From Cranoglanis bouderius (Eukaryota > Chordata > Actinopteri > Siluriformes > Cranoglanididae), in assembly GCA_023630585.1 (NCBI GenBank), contig CM042542.1, forward strand, positions 27,795,755 through 27,859,754: a stretch of DNA of 64,000 bases. Reading direction: 5' to 3'. Under the pieces are notes generated by a model. That model was not told where the DNA came from. It made no database searches and saw only the letters and a list, made by a program, of their open reading frames with translations. The position numbers were made by a program, and so were the translations under genes. Position 1 is the first letter of the stretch; each line of letters starts with the position of its first letter. Below are positions 21,531 through 33,060 of the stretch, piece by piece.

Positions 21531-21830
21531 TACAGTCGGGTCCATAAGTATTTGCACAGTGACACAATTTTCGTAATTTTGCCTCTGTACACCACCACAG
21601 TGGAACTGAAATGAAGCAAGCAAGATGTGATTGAAGTGTAGACTTTCAGCTTTAATTCAAGCGTTTAACAAAAATATTGCATGAACCGTTTAGGAATCGC
21701 AACCATTTCCTCTCCATTTTCACAGGCTCAAAAGTAATTGGACAATTGACTGATAAGCAGTTCCATGGCCAGGTGTGGCCTGTTTCCTCGTTATTTCATG
21801 ACAAATTAAGGAGATAAAAGGTCTGGAGTT
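21531..21830. mobile_element. Tc1/mariner-like transposon end fragment
   Basis: The sequence begins acagtcgggtccataagtat followed by ttgcacagtgacac, which I recognise as the terminal region of a fish Tc1-like family. About 300 bases of end sequence are present without a transposase. The fragment ends at ggtctgg, where U2-flank sequence begins. The normal U2 flank also contains ggtctgg, so the junction used a 7-base match. Confidence 0.65.
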
Positions 21831-21952
21831 TCTGGCTTTCGGCATTTGAGCTGTCTGTGATCTCACTCAATTCACATTTCACCTCAGGAAAGGGCTTTTA
21901 ACGTTGTTCGGGGCCAGTGTGCTTTTGTGCAAAAAAAAAAAAAAAAAAAAAA

Positions 21953-22101
21953 TCTGTTCTTATCAGTTCAATATCTGATACGTCCCCTACCCGGGGACCC
22001 TATATTAAATTGATTTTTGGAACAGGGAGATGGAATAGGGGCTTGCTCTGTCCACTCCACGCATCGACCCGGTATTGCAGTACTTCCGGGAACGGTGCAC
22101 C
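21953..22101 (+). pseudogene. 5'-truncated U2 copy after a different junction
   Basis: U2 nt 39 to the end follows a poly-A of about 22 bases. Unlike the ladder copies, the sequence before the poly-A is U2 flank broken at gcttttgtgc, not at ggcagacgg. It is therefore a second, independent poly-A/U2 junction at the same U2 nucleotide. The U2 body is close to canonical (ttcttatcag, gatacgtcc). Confidence 0.92.
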
Positions 22102-22811
22102 TCCTCTATACTGTCAAAGAAAGATAATGTCTTTATATCGGTCTGGTGCTTTTGCTAAGCGCTTATATGTGAGTGCACGCGGTGCACTTTGTTTCTGGCT
22201 TTCGGCATTTGAGCTGCCTGTGATCTCACTCGATTCACAGTTCACCTCAGGAAAGGGTTTTTAACGTTGTTCGGGGCGAGTGTGCTTTTGTGCGAGTGGA
22301 GCCTGTACTTTTACACACATTTTGGCTGCATTTTTAAACCAAACTGTACCCGATGATAAGCGCACAGTAAAGTAGTTTATTTTCTGGATATAACAAAAAT
22401 ATTTATTTCATGACTACGATCTAACTTAACCAGATAGTTGTTGTTGATTTATTAACCTTGTTGTTGTTGTTGTTATTATTACTATCAATAATAAATTAAT
22501 ACAGCAGCCATCATTTATGGCAGACGGATCTATCTATCCGGACTCTTTATTACCGGTCGGACACAAAATTCCGCTCTCATGCTTGTTTGTTCAGCGATCT
22601 TTGTTCATATAGTTGTTATTATATAGTCATTTTGAATGAAGTATAAAGTTGAAAGCAGATTTTCTACCCCCGTTATTTGGTAATAAAATGAATGGAAGGG
22701 AGATTTCTTGTAGAGAAGTCGTCTTTTGTTTTGGCGGTACCTGATCTGCACACCAGGGGGCGGGGCAATCTGTACCGAGGCTTTAAAACGGTCTTCATGA
22801 AAAAAAAAAAA

Positions 22812-23014
22812 GTGTCCTTTGTGAAAATTCAGCCTTTGTTCTCCTTTTTTTGTTTTTTGTTGGGTTTTAGTTTGTGAAGGTATGAGGGTTTTTGGATTGA
22901 GGTACATGGTTGGATATTCTGTACTATGTATGATTTCTTTAAGACATTTTGAATGTTGTTGAATTGTGTATCTGTATTGAGTATGCATTTTTGTTAAATA
23001 AAAAAAAAAAAAAA
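22812..23014 (+). mobile_element. 3' end of a LINE abutting U1
   Basis: About 200 bases of T-rich 3' UTR, absent from every other unit copy, end in ttgttaaat and a poly-A of about 16 bases. U1 nt 79 follows immediately. The last bases (atgcatttttgttaaataaa) resemble the Keno-like 3' end (atgctttttggctaataaaa). The upstream boundary lies in a spacer poly-A (about 22800-22811), suggesting a later deletion took the rest of the element and the U1 5' half. No coding part remains. Reading it as a U1-site LINE is inference. Confidence 0.6.
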
Positions 23015-23100
23015 GTGCTGACCCCTGCGAGTTCCCCAAATGTGGGAATCTCGACTGCGTCATTTGTGGTAGTGGGGGACTGTGTTCGCGCTCTCCCCTG
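23015..23100 (+). pseudogene. U1 snRNA 3' half (nt 79 to end)
   Basis: The sequence starts gtgctgacccctgcgagttc and runs through the Sm site (catttgtgg) and the last stem to ctcccctg, matching U1 from nt 79. The 5' half, including the 5' splice-site recognition end, is missing; LINE 3' sequence takes its place. It cannot act as U1. Confidence 0.93.
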
Positions 23101-24185
23101 ATATTCGGTCTTCCAAAAACAGAAGCTGTTGTCATCTGTCGGTGTGGCCGTCGAGTCCATTTATTTTCACGTGCAAATAATTGTGGCATCATGAAAACTA
23201 TATGGTTCAAGATCATGATTAATGGAAGGTGTTGCACCTTGAGATGTACAGTAAGATCATTTCAGTCTCATCCTGTTCCTAATTACTGTAAAAACATCAT
23301 GTCTTTCTAAATTCTCCCCATTAATCAGTGTCAGAAATTGAGACCTTCCTTACCTAATGAAGTAGTCCTTTTTTTCTTTAATAGCTACACTTTCCTCTAA
23401 GAAAAGCTCTTGCTCTTCTAGTACAGAAGCTACTTAATGGTTATCTATGGGAATGGTTGTTCAGGGTCACGGCCCGTTTTGGGTGCGAGGTCTCTTAAAA
23501 GTCGTTTCCAAATGGAACTGTTGGTGTCTGCATGGGTTCCATTCAGACTGTTTTCCATTAATAACAACAATATTTATTTTCCAGTCAGTCAGGCACCATT
23601 TATGGGGTTTTTTTTATTGTTATTTTGTAAAGAGGAAAATGAGCAGAACATAAGATTATTGATCAAATGAACATTTGAAAGTTTGTAGTTTTATTGTGTC
23701 CTGTTTTGGGTACGTTGCACTCAACAGCCGCAGCCTTCTTACCAAGCATCCACTTTGCCACCACACCCCACGTTCGGGCACGATGTGCATCACCTGAGAC
23801 TACTTCCAGATCTCCTGTGATAATCATTCCACATGACTGATGGCAAGTGTTCTGACAAAACTTCACACACATGGACAATACCTTTCAACACATTTTATTT
23901 GAACCAACTTGTATTTTATTTGTAAATTTTGTGTTTTTGTGTCTTGTATCAAATATTACATGCCTTGAAGACAAAAAGAGGTGTGGATGTAAAATATAAT
24001 GCCACGGTGACAATAAAATCTGATGAAAGGAAAATCTGTTCTCATCAGTTTAATTGATAACTTCAACTGTACCAAGGCTTTAAAATAGTCTTCATAAAAT
24101 TGTTCAATATTTTTACTGACTCTTATTACTTACCGTGTAGCAGTTTCTCCTGGCCTGACTATTGTCATTTTAGTGTACATGCTAG

Positions 24186-24218
<33 letters not shown>

Positions 24219-25200
24219 CAGTTCTGCTGAACATTATGGATCTCATTACATATTCAGAAGCAAGCGTGAATAAACTGTCAATGCGAGCATGCTTATTTGG
24301 CAGCATTGCTGGCTTGTGATTGATCGTCTACAGTCAATCTAGGATGTTATCGGTAGGCCACAGTGGAAGTCTACACTGACTGTAGACTCTCGGCCAATCG
24401 GAATTCGTAATTGTCTACAGTCACCATAGACTTTGCACAACTGTAGAATCTCAAAATTTGCGCTGTACAGAAGTAAAAATGAATTGTAGCGTGATTAGTC
24501 CGGCGTCTACAGCGTCACACACGTCTGGTTTTTAATTGACAACTGGCGTCCCATTTCTCTGCTTAACGGTGATTTTATAAAATTTTAGCTATTATGTTTG
24601 CTAAAAGACTAAAATCTGTATTGGGTTCTCTTAAGACTTTTAAAACAGTTAATTTACTTAATAGTTTTAATTTATTTTGTTAAAGATTTCCCGTTTTGTA
24701 TTGTTTATTTACTGTTACATACGTCTGTAAATGGCGCTTTGCATGTAATGTCACCTCTTTGTACGTGATGTTGATGTTCTCTGTATTTTGATCTTTGGTT
24801 CCTTGGCATTAATTTTAAAAATAAATAAATAAATAAAGAGATTGTATGACATCAACTGTAGACAGACACGTTATTTTAGCATTCCTAATTCTACATCGGA
24901 GTTTAGACTACTACAAACATCCTGGATGTTAAACTGTCTAAAGAAATTTACGCGAACATGCACATTTAATAGAGAGCCATCTCTGAGTTAATGAGGTATA
25001 ACACTCAATCCAGAGTTACTGGTTAAACAGGCTAAAATAAGATTTTTTTTGTCAGCGTCTACGAGTATGAATATTCTTAAATGCTGCCCATCATATTTGA
25101 TGAGCTGCATATATGGACAATATTTATCATTAATAATGTATTTAATATATTATTAAAAGCAAATAACTGTAAAAACATCCTGTATCATATCGCACTTTAT

Positions 25201-25214
25201 CCACTAGGTGGCAG
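25201..25214 (+). promoter_or_regulatory. CTCF-core-like motif, partial unit copy
   Basis: Identical to the motif at 1426-1439 and in the same orientation. Confidence 0.45.
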
Positions 25215-25785
25215 TCTTTTCCAAGAATTTCTTCAGCTTGGCCCCGAGCTCATTTTTACTCTTTTATTCAAAAAGTTTCTGTTAAATTAATTCAGTCGAA
25301 CTCTTTAGCCAGTTTTAATAAGGGTTCCTTTAGAGACCGGAACAGGACAACAGTACAATGGAAGTTAGAATCCATCATGGCGGCGCTCGTTGGTTTCTCT
25401 GGAAAAAGGTGGATAGGATTTGGTTGATAATTCTACGCTCACCTTTTGCACTAAAGGGTATTTAACTGATGCATACAAACATGCATAAAGTAATAACTGT
25501 ATTGGATCTGAGTATTAGACATCTATCAATTAATCCCTGAAAAAATGGAGAAAACAATCCTTTTTTTTTTTTTTGTTTTTGTTTTTTTGTTTTGTTTTGT
25601 TTATTAACACATTTACTTTAACTGTGGTCTTGAAAGTGTTGTACAGAAAATAGCCCGTGTTTGTGATTAAGTCTTAGCAAAACAACTGCCACTGGCATGT
25701 ACTGTGTGCCTGTAATAGCACAGCAAATGTTCAGTTTTTAGACAGTGACTCGTTACACATAGTAAAGTGTTTTGTTTTATTTTTC

Positions 25786-25939
25786 AGGGCTCGCCAGAGT
25801 ATGTGAGGTAACTTCAGCCAGAAAAGGTTGACCACTGTGTACATCAGCCAGTTGTGCCGAGCACCGGTATCTCGTTGAGCTGGTGCATAACGTTTAGCCA
25901 TCTTGACTTGCTGAATCACGGCGGCATCAGCAAGATGGC
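25786..25939 (-). pseudogene. 3' remnant of the transposase-like gene
   Basis: This is the last coding piece of the decayed gene described at 1985-3870, cut at the fusion with DHODH sequence. The copy ends at gcaagatggcca. Confidence 0.6.
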
Positions 25940-25944
25940 CATCT

Positions 25945-26287
25945 CGACCTCGACAAAGCCGAAGCCGAGCCGATACAGAGCATCCACTGCCTCACCGTGC
26001 TTATCAAAGCCTGCTGCGATCCCTACAGGATTCCCGAACCTCCGTCCCATCACATTTACCTCCAGTGATGCGGGATCCCGGTAACGACTTCTGGGCACCA
26101 GGCCCAGGCCGAGTAAGCGCACAGCTATGAGATGAGCTGTCTCTGCTCCCACAAGTCTTTGCAGCATGGGCATGAGGCTCGTAGCATAGAAGCGCTCGTC
26201 CCCAGTCGCAGTCAGGTATCCCAGGAATAAGGAGCTGCCACATCCCAGGATCTTTACAGCGTCCTTCAGCTGTCCCGCCATGACCAT
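25945..26287 (-). pseudogene. dhodh: DHODH N-terminal coding fragment, fused to the array
   Basis: Read on the minus strand from ATG 26287 (or ATG 26281, the usual MAG-type start), about 112 residues match the start of vertebrate dihydroorotate dehydrogenase. That is the mitochondrial inner-membrane enzyme of pyrimidine synthesis. Visible features are a short hydrophobic anchor (ILGCGSSLFLGYL), GDERFYATSLMPMLQ, and the conserved RFGNPVGIAAGFDKHGEAVD followed by LGFGFVEV. The frame then runs into the snRNA-unit spacer at 25939. The enzyme core, including the flavin-binding and catalytic parts, is absent here. It could be the real first exon(s) placed at a rearrangement or misassembly, or an intronless retrocopy piece. 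Sequence at 26290-26520 may be its 5' UTR or promoter. Confidence 0.8.
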
Positions 26288-26569
26288 TCACGTTGTAAAC
26301 ACTGGAGGCGTATCCACGTGATTTGACTCAACTCTCAACTCTTGCCGCCAGACGTGATGCTGCTCTCTCGAAGTCAAGCCGCTCAATAAAACTCCCCGCG
26401 CAGTGTCGACTTATTTATCCGCACTCTACAGGACCTAGTTGAGAACAGGCGAGGAGGCGGGCCTAAGACCAACGTTCACACAATAGAATCCATTCAAAAA
26501 GAAACAGAACGCCACAGCTTTTCATCTGCTAGCGTCTTCTTCTTCCTCATTTTCTCTACACACACAAAC

Positions 26570-26570
<1 letters not shown>

Positions 26571-26631
<61 letters not shown>
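26571..26631. repeat. TTA trinucleotide microsatellite
   Basis: About 20 perfect tta units. Confidence 0.97.
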
Positions 26632-26632
<1 letters not shown>

Positions 26633-27339
26633 ACTATTATCAGTACAAATGTTTTTTTCCCCACCAGTAGTAGTAGTAGTAGTAGAACATATTAGTAAAT
26701 AACTGTGTAAAATGTACATAGTAAAACATACAGCCAAACACTCATCAGTGTAAGGAGGTTAGTAAAAGCACTCTGTGTTTGTACAACACACACATTCATT
26801 TTTCAATCACAAGGTGTTCCTTTTGAGCACCGTCCGTGGGCTCGAGGCCCGTATACTAAACTCCTAGGTCCACTACAACTACAGGTCACACATGGCAGCA
26901 AAACTGCTGATTAGTAGGCCCAGCATTCAGCTGATCACCACCAATGTCTGTGTACACTTTTAAGTGAGCCCACATTCTACCACACGAGCAGGTCGCTCAC
27001 AAATGCCAATAACTAACTAACTAACTTACAAGCAGCACAGAAAGGGAGGCAAAGACAACTCTCAGGCCTTACTTTATCAGCTCTCTCAAATGCACAGTAT
27101 TATGGACTCTCTGAGGTATAATGTCTAAATTAGCTACATTCTCTCAAACATTAGCCTCATTCTTAAACTCCAAGGGTTATTCACAAGGGAAGAGTATGCT
27201 CTTCACCGTTTGTAACATACAAGACATCACACAAGCGTGTCAAAACAAAGTCAGTGTTTAACTGAACACACTTCGCACTGTCTAATCAAATGCCTTTTCT
27301 TTTCTATAAAAGTTGCCGAGTCCCTTCCCGCCCTTGCGT
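26632..27339. other. AT-rich sequence, nothing recognised
   Basis: A short tag repeat (about 26669-26685) is the only structure seen. No gene or element ends were recognised. Confidence 0.5.
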
Positions 27340-27811
27340 TTTTAAATCAAGCTTTATTCGGTTTTTCAAAACTCATTACAAACACTTATTTGCATTTATA
27401 TGATACATTACAATTCATCATTTACATTCACAAAATGCGTATGTAAATTGACATATTTAAGAAGGTAAAAGCGTAAAGCATACACATTCACACATCTACA
27501 TACATATCAATTCACAGCACATTTACACTGCACACCTCTTCAGGTGTTTAAATTACATGAATTTCACATGTTTAAAATGTCCCATGGGTGTTTATTTTTT
27601 GTCTTTTTGTCAGTTGTCCTTTGTCGTTTCAATTCTCTTATAATCTGTTTAAAAACAACCTCAGCAGAGAGATGGGATTGTTGTGTAATGATTTTACATA
27701 TTTATACATATACGTTTTCCAGATTTGACTATTTACTGTGCAAATTACTAGCCAAAGAAAATGTTTCACTTTCTTTGGTAAACTTTCTTTAGTAAAGTTG
27801 GTAAACTAACT

Positions 27812-29902
27812 TTAGTACCCCAGATAAAACGCACACACATTTTGTTTAGAGTGATTACACTTTTCTCGCCTGGGGGAAAAACGGTGGCTAAGAATAATAA
27901 TTTGGATAAAACAAACAAAAAAAATCTTTATTATTTGTATTCTGGTTTTATAGTTAAAAGCTTTCCACGTTTCAATTTCTAATTTCATTTCTTGTTCTTT
28001 CCGTGCCCAATTACATTCATAACACTTGTTATTTGTTATACTTATCCCTAAAATGTTTATTTCCCCTTTCCACTCTATATTTAATGGCGGAGCGGTGCTA
28101 CAGCCCATCCATACTGCTTCTGTTTTAGCCGGGTTTCATTTAGCTCCAGAGATTTTTTCATCATTTCTTTTTAGGTCTTTTATAAAAACAGTTATATCGT
28201 CTGCATATCGTCTGTGCAGATCTTCATTTCTTTATTATACTCAATTCGTGCCTCTTGTAATCTGGGGTCGGGTTTAATTTTGTGTAAAAGAGGACTGATT
28301 GTAAGTACATTTAACACCGCGCTCAATGGGCAACCTTGTTTAACACCTCTCTGTATCTCAAACTCATCAGTCAGCTGACCATTTCCATTCATGTGCACTT
28401 TTGATTCTGCATATAATAGCTTTACCATCGCGATGAAGCCTTCCGGAAAGCCGAAATGCCTCATTGCGCACCATAAGTATTCTCGAGAAATAAAATCAAA
28501 AGCTTTGTTTTGATCCAGGCCAACGATAAAAAACACTCTGTCAGACACATTTGCGTTTAGGTCTCTTATACAACCCAGATTATCCCACATATATCTTCCT
28601 TTTACAGCGCAAGTTTGCTCTATTTCTATGAGTTTATCCACTGTCTCATTCACACGGTTTGCAATGAGTTTAGCGAGGATTTTATAGTCAGTGTTCATTA
28701 GGCTTATTTATGTCCAATTATCCAGATCGGACTCCTCGCCTTTCTTATAGATTAGAGAAATAATACAGTGATAAAATGATTTAGTTAACGTACCTGATTG
28801 TATACCTTCATTATATAAAGTGACTAGTAGGTCTACTATTTCATTAATACAAAGTTTCCACAGTTCTGCAGGTAGCCCATCGGGTCCTGGGCTTTCCCCA
28901 TCATTCATTTGTGACCCCGCAGTTATTATTTCATCAGCACTAATCGGGTTACCCAGTCATTTAGTGTTGGGGTCATTTAGTGTCGGGAAAGTCTCTAAAA
29001 AACTGCTTATTTTTTCTCATCTATATTTATTTTTGACGATACTTCCTGACATTTTTTCATAATGAAATCTCTTTTATCTTTCTCATTCTCTATAATCATA
29101 CCTGAATTATCTTTAATACGTTTAATATACTCGTCCTCTTTACGGCTTTTTAACAGTTTAATAACTTTTTGAATATTTACTACATGTTTTGTGTCAAGTC
29201 CTACCTGTATCTGGGCATTTTTCATCATTTATTTGAGTCATCTCTGATTTAATTTGTTGTAAATTATCTTCCTCATCCGCGTCCCTTTTCTGTTTGGTTT
29301 GGATCTCAATATATTGTGCAACAAGGCTGTTATAATGCTCATTTTTTAACTGGTTTAATTGTTTACATTTCCCCTTAAGATATGATGTTATCTGTGCTTT
29401 AAATATATGCCACATTTGGCTATCTGAATTTGTTAAAACTTTCAGATCTTTAATTCGTTTAATTTCATTTATTAATTCATGGATCACTCGGCTATCTTTT
29501 AAACATGTTATATTTAACTTCCAATAGCCTCTTATTTTATTTTCATTTCAATTGAATTGAACAGAAACTGCTAAATGCTCAGACTCTACGAGATATTCCG
29601 TTTTATAATATAAAACTCTGATTGTTTTCCACACATATTCTGTCTATTCTCGTTCTAGAGTTGCTGTCAAAACGGGTAAAACCATAATCATCAGGATATT
29701 TTTCCCTAAATGTATCTGTGAGTTCACATGTTTGACAGTCGTTATTTAACAGTTTCCCTTCTCGAGAAATCATTGCATTTATATTTGGAATTTTATCTTT
29801 TACATGAGTTGTCGTATTAAAATCTCCACATAATACAGTACAAAAGCCCACACACAATAGCTCATATAACTTATGAAATGTTATCTGGTGGGGTATACAC
29901 AT
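27812..29902 (-). pseudogene. ORF2 remnant of the decayed Tx1-type LINE
   Basis: Endonuclease pieces include VLCGDFNTTTHVKDK and SNSRTRIDRICV. A lysine-rich connector (KSRKEDEYIKRIKD) follows. RT pieces include SPGPDGLPAELWK, NTDYKILAKLIANRV, LDQNKAFDF and QRGVKQGCPLSAVLN. The catalytic aspartate pair is replaced by CTDDMQT-like sequence near the end of its block. Several frames and stops interrupt it. Confidence 0.75.
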
Positions 29903-30244
29903 TAACTATTCTTAGTTTTTGATGTTTATAATGACAGTCTACCATCAGTACACGTCCAGGCATTATTTCTCTTGTCATAATAATTTCAACAGAATTTTAA
30001 AAAATATCGTCTCCAATAGAGATCACAGCATGTCCACTCGTCCATAGTTTCTTCACACCGTCCAAATCAGCTTTGGTCATCAGTTTTAATTCTTGTGCAC
30101 ACATAATATCACTTTTTTTTTTCTATTAATACAGATATTTTCTTATTTCTGTTGTTTTCTGACTGAATTCCTCGAACGTTTATAGTTGTGATGTTAAGGG
30201 ACATTTCAATGTTTAGGAGACATAAAAGGAGAATGATTAAACGT

Positions 30245-31150
30245 TCATTCCTTAGTGTTTTTTGCATTATCTGCAGTAGTAGTAATTATCTTTTGTGTTC
30301 TTTTGTTTGTAATATTTTTCATTTGAACATCTTTAATGTCGGAGAGAACGAGAGTGGTTTGACCTGCACCATTAGCGTCTCTCCGATTCGCCCTGCTTGT
30401 TCCAGCCGAGAGTGTAGACTCCTCCGTGGCTTGCTGACTCCCTGCAGTAGCCGAGCCGCTCCGCTTTTTTCCCTTCCGGAATTGCCGACTCTTTCGGTGC
30501 TTGTTCATTCTCTTCAGGAGACGAATAATCCTCCTCACTCGTAGAATCGTCGGTATCATCACTGTATGTATGTGATGATCTAGAGTTTTCCTCACTTGTG
30601 TTTTGGTGATTTTCCTCCCATTCAGCGTTCTCTCTGTTTTCCCAGTTTAAAGTTTCTTTATCACTTGTGACTATTCCGACACTGTTTAGGTTTGTATTTG
30701 GTGACTTTATTGGTTTAAATCGTCGTTATGTTGTCTTGTTATTTTAACTTTATTATGTAAGACTTTGGACACTGGAAATAAAGGTGTCCTTGTTCCTGGC
30801 AGATATTACATACTCCGGTATTACTGCATTATTTCCCATTATGGCCGAAATCACCACATTTCCAGCATTTTGTCTTGTCACAGACCACCAAGCTAAAGAC
30901 TGAGTTATTGCAAATAAAACAACGGTGTACCTGCCCGGGATATGAAATTGTCCCATTGTATGGTCCCATTGTTATTGAGTTTGGGCTCTGAATCAGAGAT
31001 CCATCAGGGTTCTTCCTAAGCTTTATTTTGTAACGTCTGACTCCATACCAGAAGCCAAACTGGTCCACTGGTTTATATACAGGTTGTAGAATCTCACAAA
31101 AATGCAGAAGGTACTGCTCTACGTCTGTGTCTGCTATTCATCCTGTCCAA
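30245..31150 (-). pseudogene. ORF1 remnant of the decayed Tx1-type LINE
   Basis: The block reads DQFGFWYGVRRYKIKLRKNP, then GPYNGTISYPGQVHRCFICN, then CWKCGDFGH. This is the same order as in the Keno-like ORF1 (IWTGKRRFQVKLRV, YPGQPLFCWKCGALGH). A basic C-terminal part (30245-30595) follows in another frame. Confidence 0.7.
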
Positions 31151-31734
31151 AACTTCACCACAATGTATTTTATATCTTGTGGAGCTGATGTAGTGATCTC
31201 CCATTTTCTCCAAAGCATACTTCCTGTATTACCAACACATTCTCACTCCTAATTCGGTACATATGGGTGCTTGGTCAGGACCCCTTGACGTCACTTTTTA
31301 ACACATTGCGTACCCCTTTGGCGTCGTTTTACACCGTGCAGGGTAGTCCGATAGACTTCTAATGATCGCTGACTGCACCGTCTAGAAGAAAAAGTGAGCG
31401 GATCGATCCGGTTTGTTTAACTGGAAGTGATGTTTTCCAGACCCAGAATATATCAAACTCCTGTATTATAGACTACAGGAGAGTTTGCTGTGTTTTGGTC
31501 ACTGCTGTTTTTTTTTATTTTTTTTAATAGACATTTAAGCAAAGTACAGTGTTCATAAAGCTGAGTAAACTCATCACTGAGAAGGTGGTTATAATCTATA
31601 AGATCAGGAATAAGATGAATTTTGCTGCATGTTGTTAGCATCTCCCTCTCACTTCCGCATTCCACTGAGCGCATTCCAGCGCTATTCATAAAAACCCTCC
31701 GCACTCATTCACGTACTCTGGTTTTGTTTACTTT

Positions 31735-32338
31735 GTCATGTGCTCTTTTGTTTTTGTTGTACGTCATGTCTCTGCCCCTGCTTCCTTATTGGTCCGTTGG
31801 GTTTGTGTTCTGTCATTGGTTCACCCGTTATTGTCTGATTATAATTTCCAGGTGTGGTGTGTCTGATCTTGTTTGCTTTGAATGACCTCTGTTATTTAAG
31901 CCCCTGTCTGTGTCCGCTTCGTGGTGGAGTATTAACCGTATGTAACGAAATGTAACTAAAAGTAGCGGCGAAGCAAAGATCAAGAATTGTAGATCTTTCC
32001 ATGTTTTTTGTTTGCCAGGTGTTCCCTGGTTCCTGGATTATAGCCTCGTGACTTCTTGGAAGATTCCTCCGTGTCTTTGTTTTCCTCGCGCTGACCTAGC
32101 CTTTGGATTATTGTCTCGTGACTTCCTGGATTTTTGCCCTGTGGGTGTTTGGATTATTGCCTAGCCTTTTGGAATTACTGCCCTGTCTTTCTTTGGAATT
32201 TTGCCTTGTTTATTTGTGGGTTTTTTTTTTTAGACTGTTCCGTTATTTTTGAATGTTCTGTTTCCTTTTTATGTTCCTAATAAACTGACAACTTTCCCCT
32301 GCGAGTGCGTTCTGCTTCCCTCCTTCCAGTGTTGTAAC
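31735..32338. mobile_element. Possible solo LTR
   Basis: A segment of about 600 bases starts tgtcatgtgc and ends gtgttgtaaca. Inside, a TATA-like ttatttaag (about 31890) and a polyadenylation signal aataaact (about 32279) are in the order expected of an LTR. Repeated phrases such as ggattat and tcgtgactt lie between. No clear target duplication or neighbouring internal region was found, so the assignment is tentative. Strand is + if correct. Confidence 0.35.
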
Positions 32339-32339
32339 A

Positions 32340-33060
32340 CGTGTGTAAATGTTCATGAAATCTGACAGATTGATCAATAAGGGAATCCAACCCTAACTTC
32401 AGTCTGCTGGCAAAAACAAGAGAAACCAATTTGGCATCACAGTTAAATAAAGTTATGGGTCTCCACCCGTCTAGAGATAAAGTGTTTGGGTTGGGTATTA
32501 AGGTAATTACCCCCTGTCTGAGAGAGGGGGGTAATACCCCTTTCCTTATGGATTCATTAAACATAGATCAAATAAATGGGCAGAGGGCATCTCTGAAAGT
32601 CTTCTAAAATTCATTCATAAGCCCATCATTACCAGGAGATTTGTTGTCCTTGAGTTTCTTAATATTATCAATCATTTCTTTAATACTAAGCTCTTTCTCA
32701 CATGTTACTAAACTCATCACTAACATTTATTTATTATCCAGATTTTTAAAAAGGTTTCCATTAATGAGTTCTGTAGTCCAGAGCTAGAATACAAAGACTG
32801 ATAAAAATCTGATAAATGTTTTGAGATGGTCAGTAAATCATCTGTGACGGTGTTATGTGTAATTTATTAATCGATTATCGCTGCCTTTCCCCTAAAGAAT
32901 AGAAATACCTTGTGTTTTTTTCACCGTGTTCAGGCCAGTTTCTTCTGGAGTGGATGAAAGCACCTCTTACCTTTTCCTTATAGTGTTTATTTAATCCCCT
33001 TGTAATTTTAATAAAGATGATGGTTTGCTCTTTGATGGTGAGAGTAGTGTACAACATGTT
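32340..33060 (-). mobile_element. L1-type LINE fragment (reverse transcriptase)
   Basis: Minus-strand pieces read RGAFIHSRRNWPEHGEKNTR, then IKKLKDNKSPGNDGLMNEF, then GVITLIPNPNTLSLDGWRPI followed by SRLKLGLDSLID. These are the standard order and motifs at the start of the fish L1 reverse transcriptase domain. Stops and frameshifts interrupt them. Only about 700 bases remain; endonuclease and 3' parts are absent. It is distinct from the Tx1-type LINEs nearby (GWRPITLFNCDAK rather than NWRPITLL-TDYK). Confidence 0.75.

Larger units (their letters stand above)
21831..25939 (+). repeat. Rearranged partial U1-U2 unit, + orientation
   Basis: The order is: a short U2 3'-flank piece (21831-21930), poly-A (about 21931-21952), U2 from nt 39, normal spacer to about 22811, a foreign LINE 3' end (about 22812-23014), U1 from nt 79, and the downstream spacer. 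That spacer equals window positions 1-2160 from 23770 on. It stops at 25939, where it is fused to DHODH sequence. Compared with the complete unit it lacks the U1 promoter, the U1 5' half and everything past the first 2.1 kb of the post-U1 spacer. Confidence 0.9.
27340..31250 (-). mobile_element. Decayed Tx1-type LINE, nearly full length
   Basis: Minus-strand remnants run in LINE order. A gag-like ORF1 with one recognisable CCHC knuckle (31150-30245) is followed by endonuclease (about 29902), a connector, reverse transcriptase (28908-28192) and a thumb-like part (28108-27812). A 3' UTR ends in an AATAAA-containing T/A-rich stretch near 27340. The RT signature LDQNKAFDFISREYL is close to the Keno-like LDQEKAFDRVSHAFL, and ORF1 shares YPGQ and CWKCG phrases. 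Many stops and frameshifts make it inactive. The ends are approximate. I cannot tell what target it used. Confidence 0.75.

Noticed and set aside
26522..26737. Poly-asparagine open frame
   Set aside because: It is a translation of the TTA microsatellite.
31250..31400. Fish repeat-like phrase around gacgtcactttttaac and ggcgtcgttttacac
   Set aside because: It looks like a dispersed repeat with two similar half-units, but its ends and class could not be defined.
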